DNA of 64,000 nucleotides, taken from NCBI RefSeq assembly GCF_017353175.1, contig NZ_JAFMYW010000005.1, forward strand, positions 186,001-250,000. The letters are read 5' to 3'. Position numbers and translations under genes: made by a program. The stretch comes from Fibrella forsythiae (GTDB lineage Bacteria; Bacteroidota; Bacteroidia; Cytophagales; Spirosomataceae). Positions within the stretch are counted from its first letter, which is position 1, and each line of letters opens with the position of its first letter. Under the pieces are notes generated by a model. The model worked only from the letters and a program-made list of their open reading frames with translations, was not told the DNA's origin and did no database searches. Shown piece after piece: positions 63,703 to 64,000 of this stretch.

Positions 63703-64000
63703 GTGTTGCTTGTTGTTTATTGTGGAAACAAGATAGATAAGAATTTAATACAAGTAAAATATAATGACGGGTTTTATAATACAGATTAGGTATATTATTT
63801 GCGATGTGCCTACATACAGCGCCTAGTAGGCAGTACAGATACAGCTCGTTATCCTATCATCAATCGTTGTCAAATCGTGATCGTCTACCATACACTTTGA
63901 CCAAGCCTAACGCTAAAACACATTATGCAGTTTTACACCCATAGCTTCCCTCTGAACTAAAATCGCTATTTACTGGACGGATGGCGTGATGCGTAGTTCT
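63703..64000. other. AT-rich region without a recognisable gene
   Basis: About 300 bases to the right edge. AT-rich, with no open frame of note and no clear hairpin or promoter that I can defend. It presumably holds the promoter of the 63343 gene and of genes beyond the window. Confidence 0.5.

Noticed and set aside
1-64000. CRISPR array, tRNA, rRNA, prophage or insertion sequence
   Set aside because: I looked for repeat-spacer arrays, cloverleaf genes, integrase or transposase genes and terminal repeats and saw none.

Overview
The window looks like chromosomal DNA from a Bacteroidota bacterium of the order Cytophagales, most like the Spirosoma/Fibrella group. The evidence is a type IX secretion sorting domain on a secreted protein, TonB-dependent receptors with carboxypeptidase-D-like N-terminal plugs, a receptor/DUF4249 lipoprotein pair, a type-B succinate:quinone oxidoreductase with one cytochrome b subunit, -7 promoter boxes of the form TAnnTTTG, and starts without Shine-Dalgarno sequences. 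The genus is an inference from gene content. I saw no rRNA, tRNA, CRISPR array, transposase or phage gene.

Layout. 1-2219 (minus): the end of a CusBC-like efflux operon. 2437-3855: an OprB-type porin. 3959-7472 (minus): the sdhC-sdhA-sdhB respiratory operon. 7889-8587: an unknown protein behind an attenuator-like leader. 8830-15980: a complete TetR-TolC-adaptor-RND pump operon. 16386-18820: an acyl-CoA dehydrogenase and a sugar-kinase-like phosphotransferase, a pair that is fused in animal ACAD10/11. 18910-25000: a lipoprotein, wzi-gmhA, upp and a T9SS cargo protein. 25108-29557: a large TonB receptor divergent from a mannose-1-phosphate guanylyltransferase. 29650-39563: two very large multi-PAS histidine kinases, several unknown proteins and a gene-poor stretch of about 1.4 kb. 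39734-46976: msrA, two PPK2 polyphosphate kinases bracketing a histidine kinase and a sugar-lactone oxidase, and a TraB-family protein. 47150-50496: a TonB receptor with its DUF4249 lipoprotein. 50695-51351: udk. 51565-61648: a branched-chain amino acid block (ilvD, a methyltransferase, ilvB, a four-helix-bundle gene, ilvN, a membrane protein, ilvC, then ilvA and a second copy of the membrane protein). 61668-63702: an AraC regulator, a DUF2059 protein and an unknown protein.

Two features stand out beyond the genes. First, at least five long intergenic hairpins (4716-4804, 11202-11289, 12441-12537, 29556-29651, 55656-55740) share one design. Each arm is built from about two to four tandem 7-base units ending in TTGC, and four of the five have GGTACGT in the loop. 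Four of them lie inside operons. The copy between ilvB and ilvN is followed by a gene for a four-helix-bundle protein of the 23S rRNA intervening-sequence family (S23/IVP), and that gene's last codons are themselves a five-unit heptad array. This looks like a mobile or RNA-processing element family with one ORF-bearing copy and several ORF-less copies. Second, the heptamer GGTACGT/ACGTACC occurs about 65-70 times by hand count, in genes, spacers and hairpin loops, against about eight expected by chance.

The ilv block is also unusual in carrying two divergent copies of a polytopic membrane protein with conserved GDxFAYFLLL and DERA motifs.
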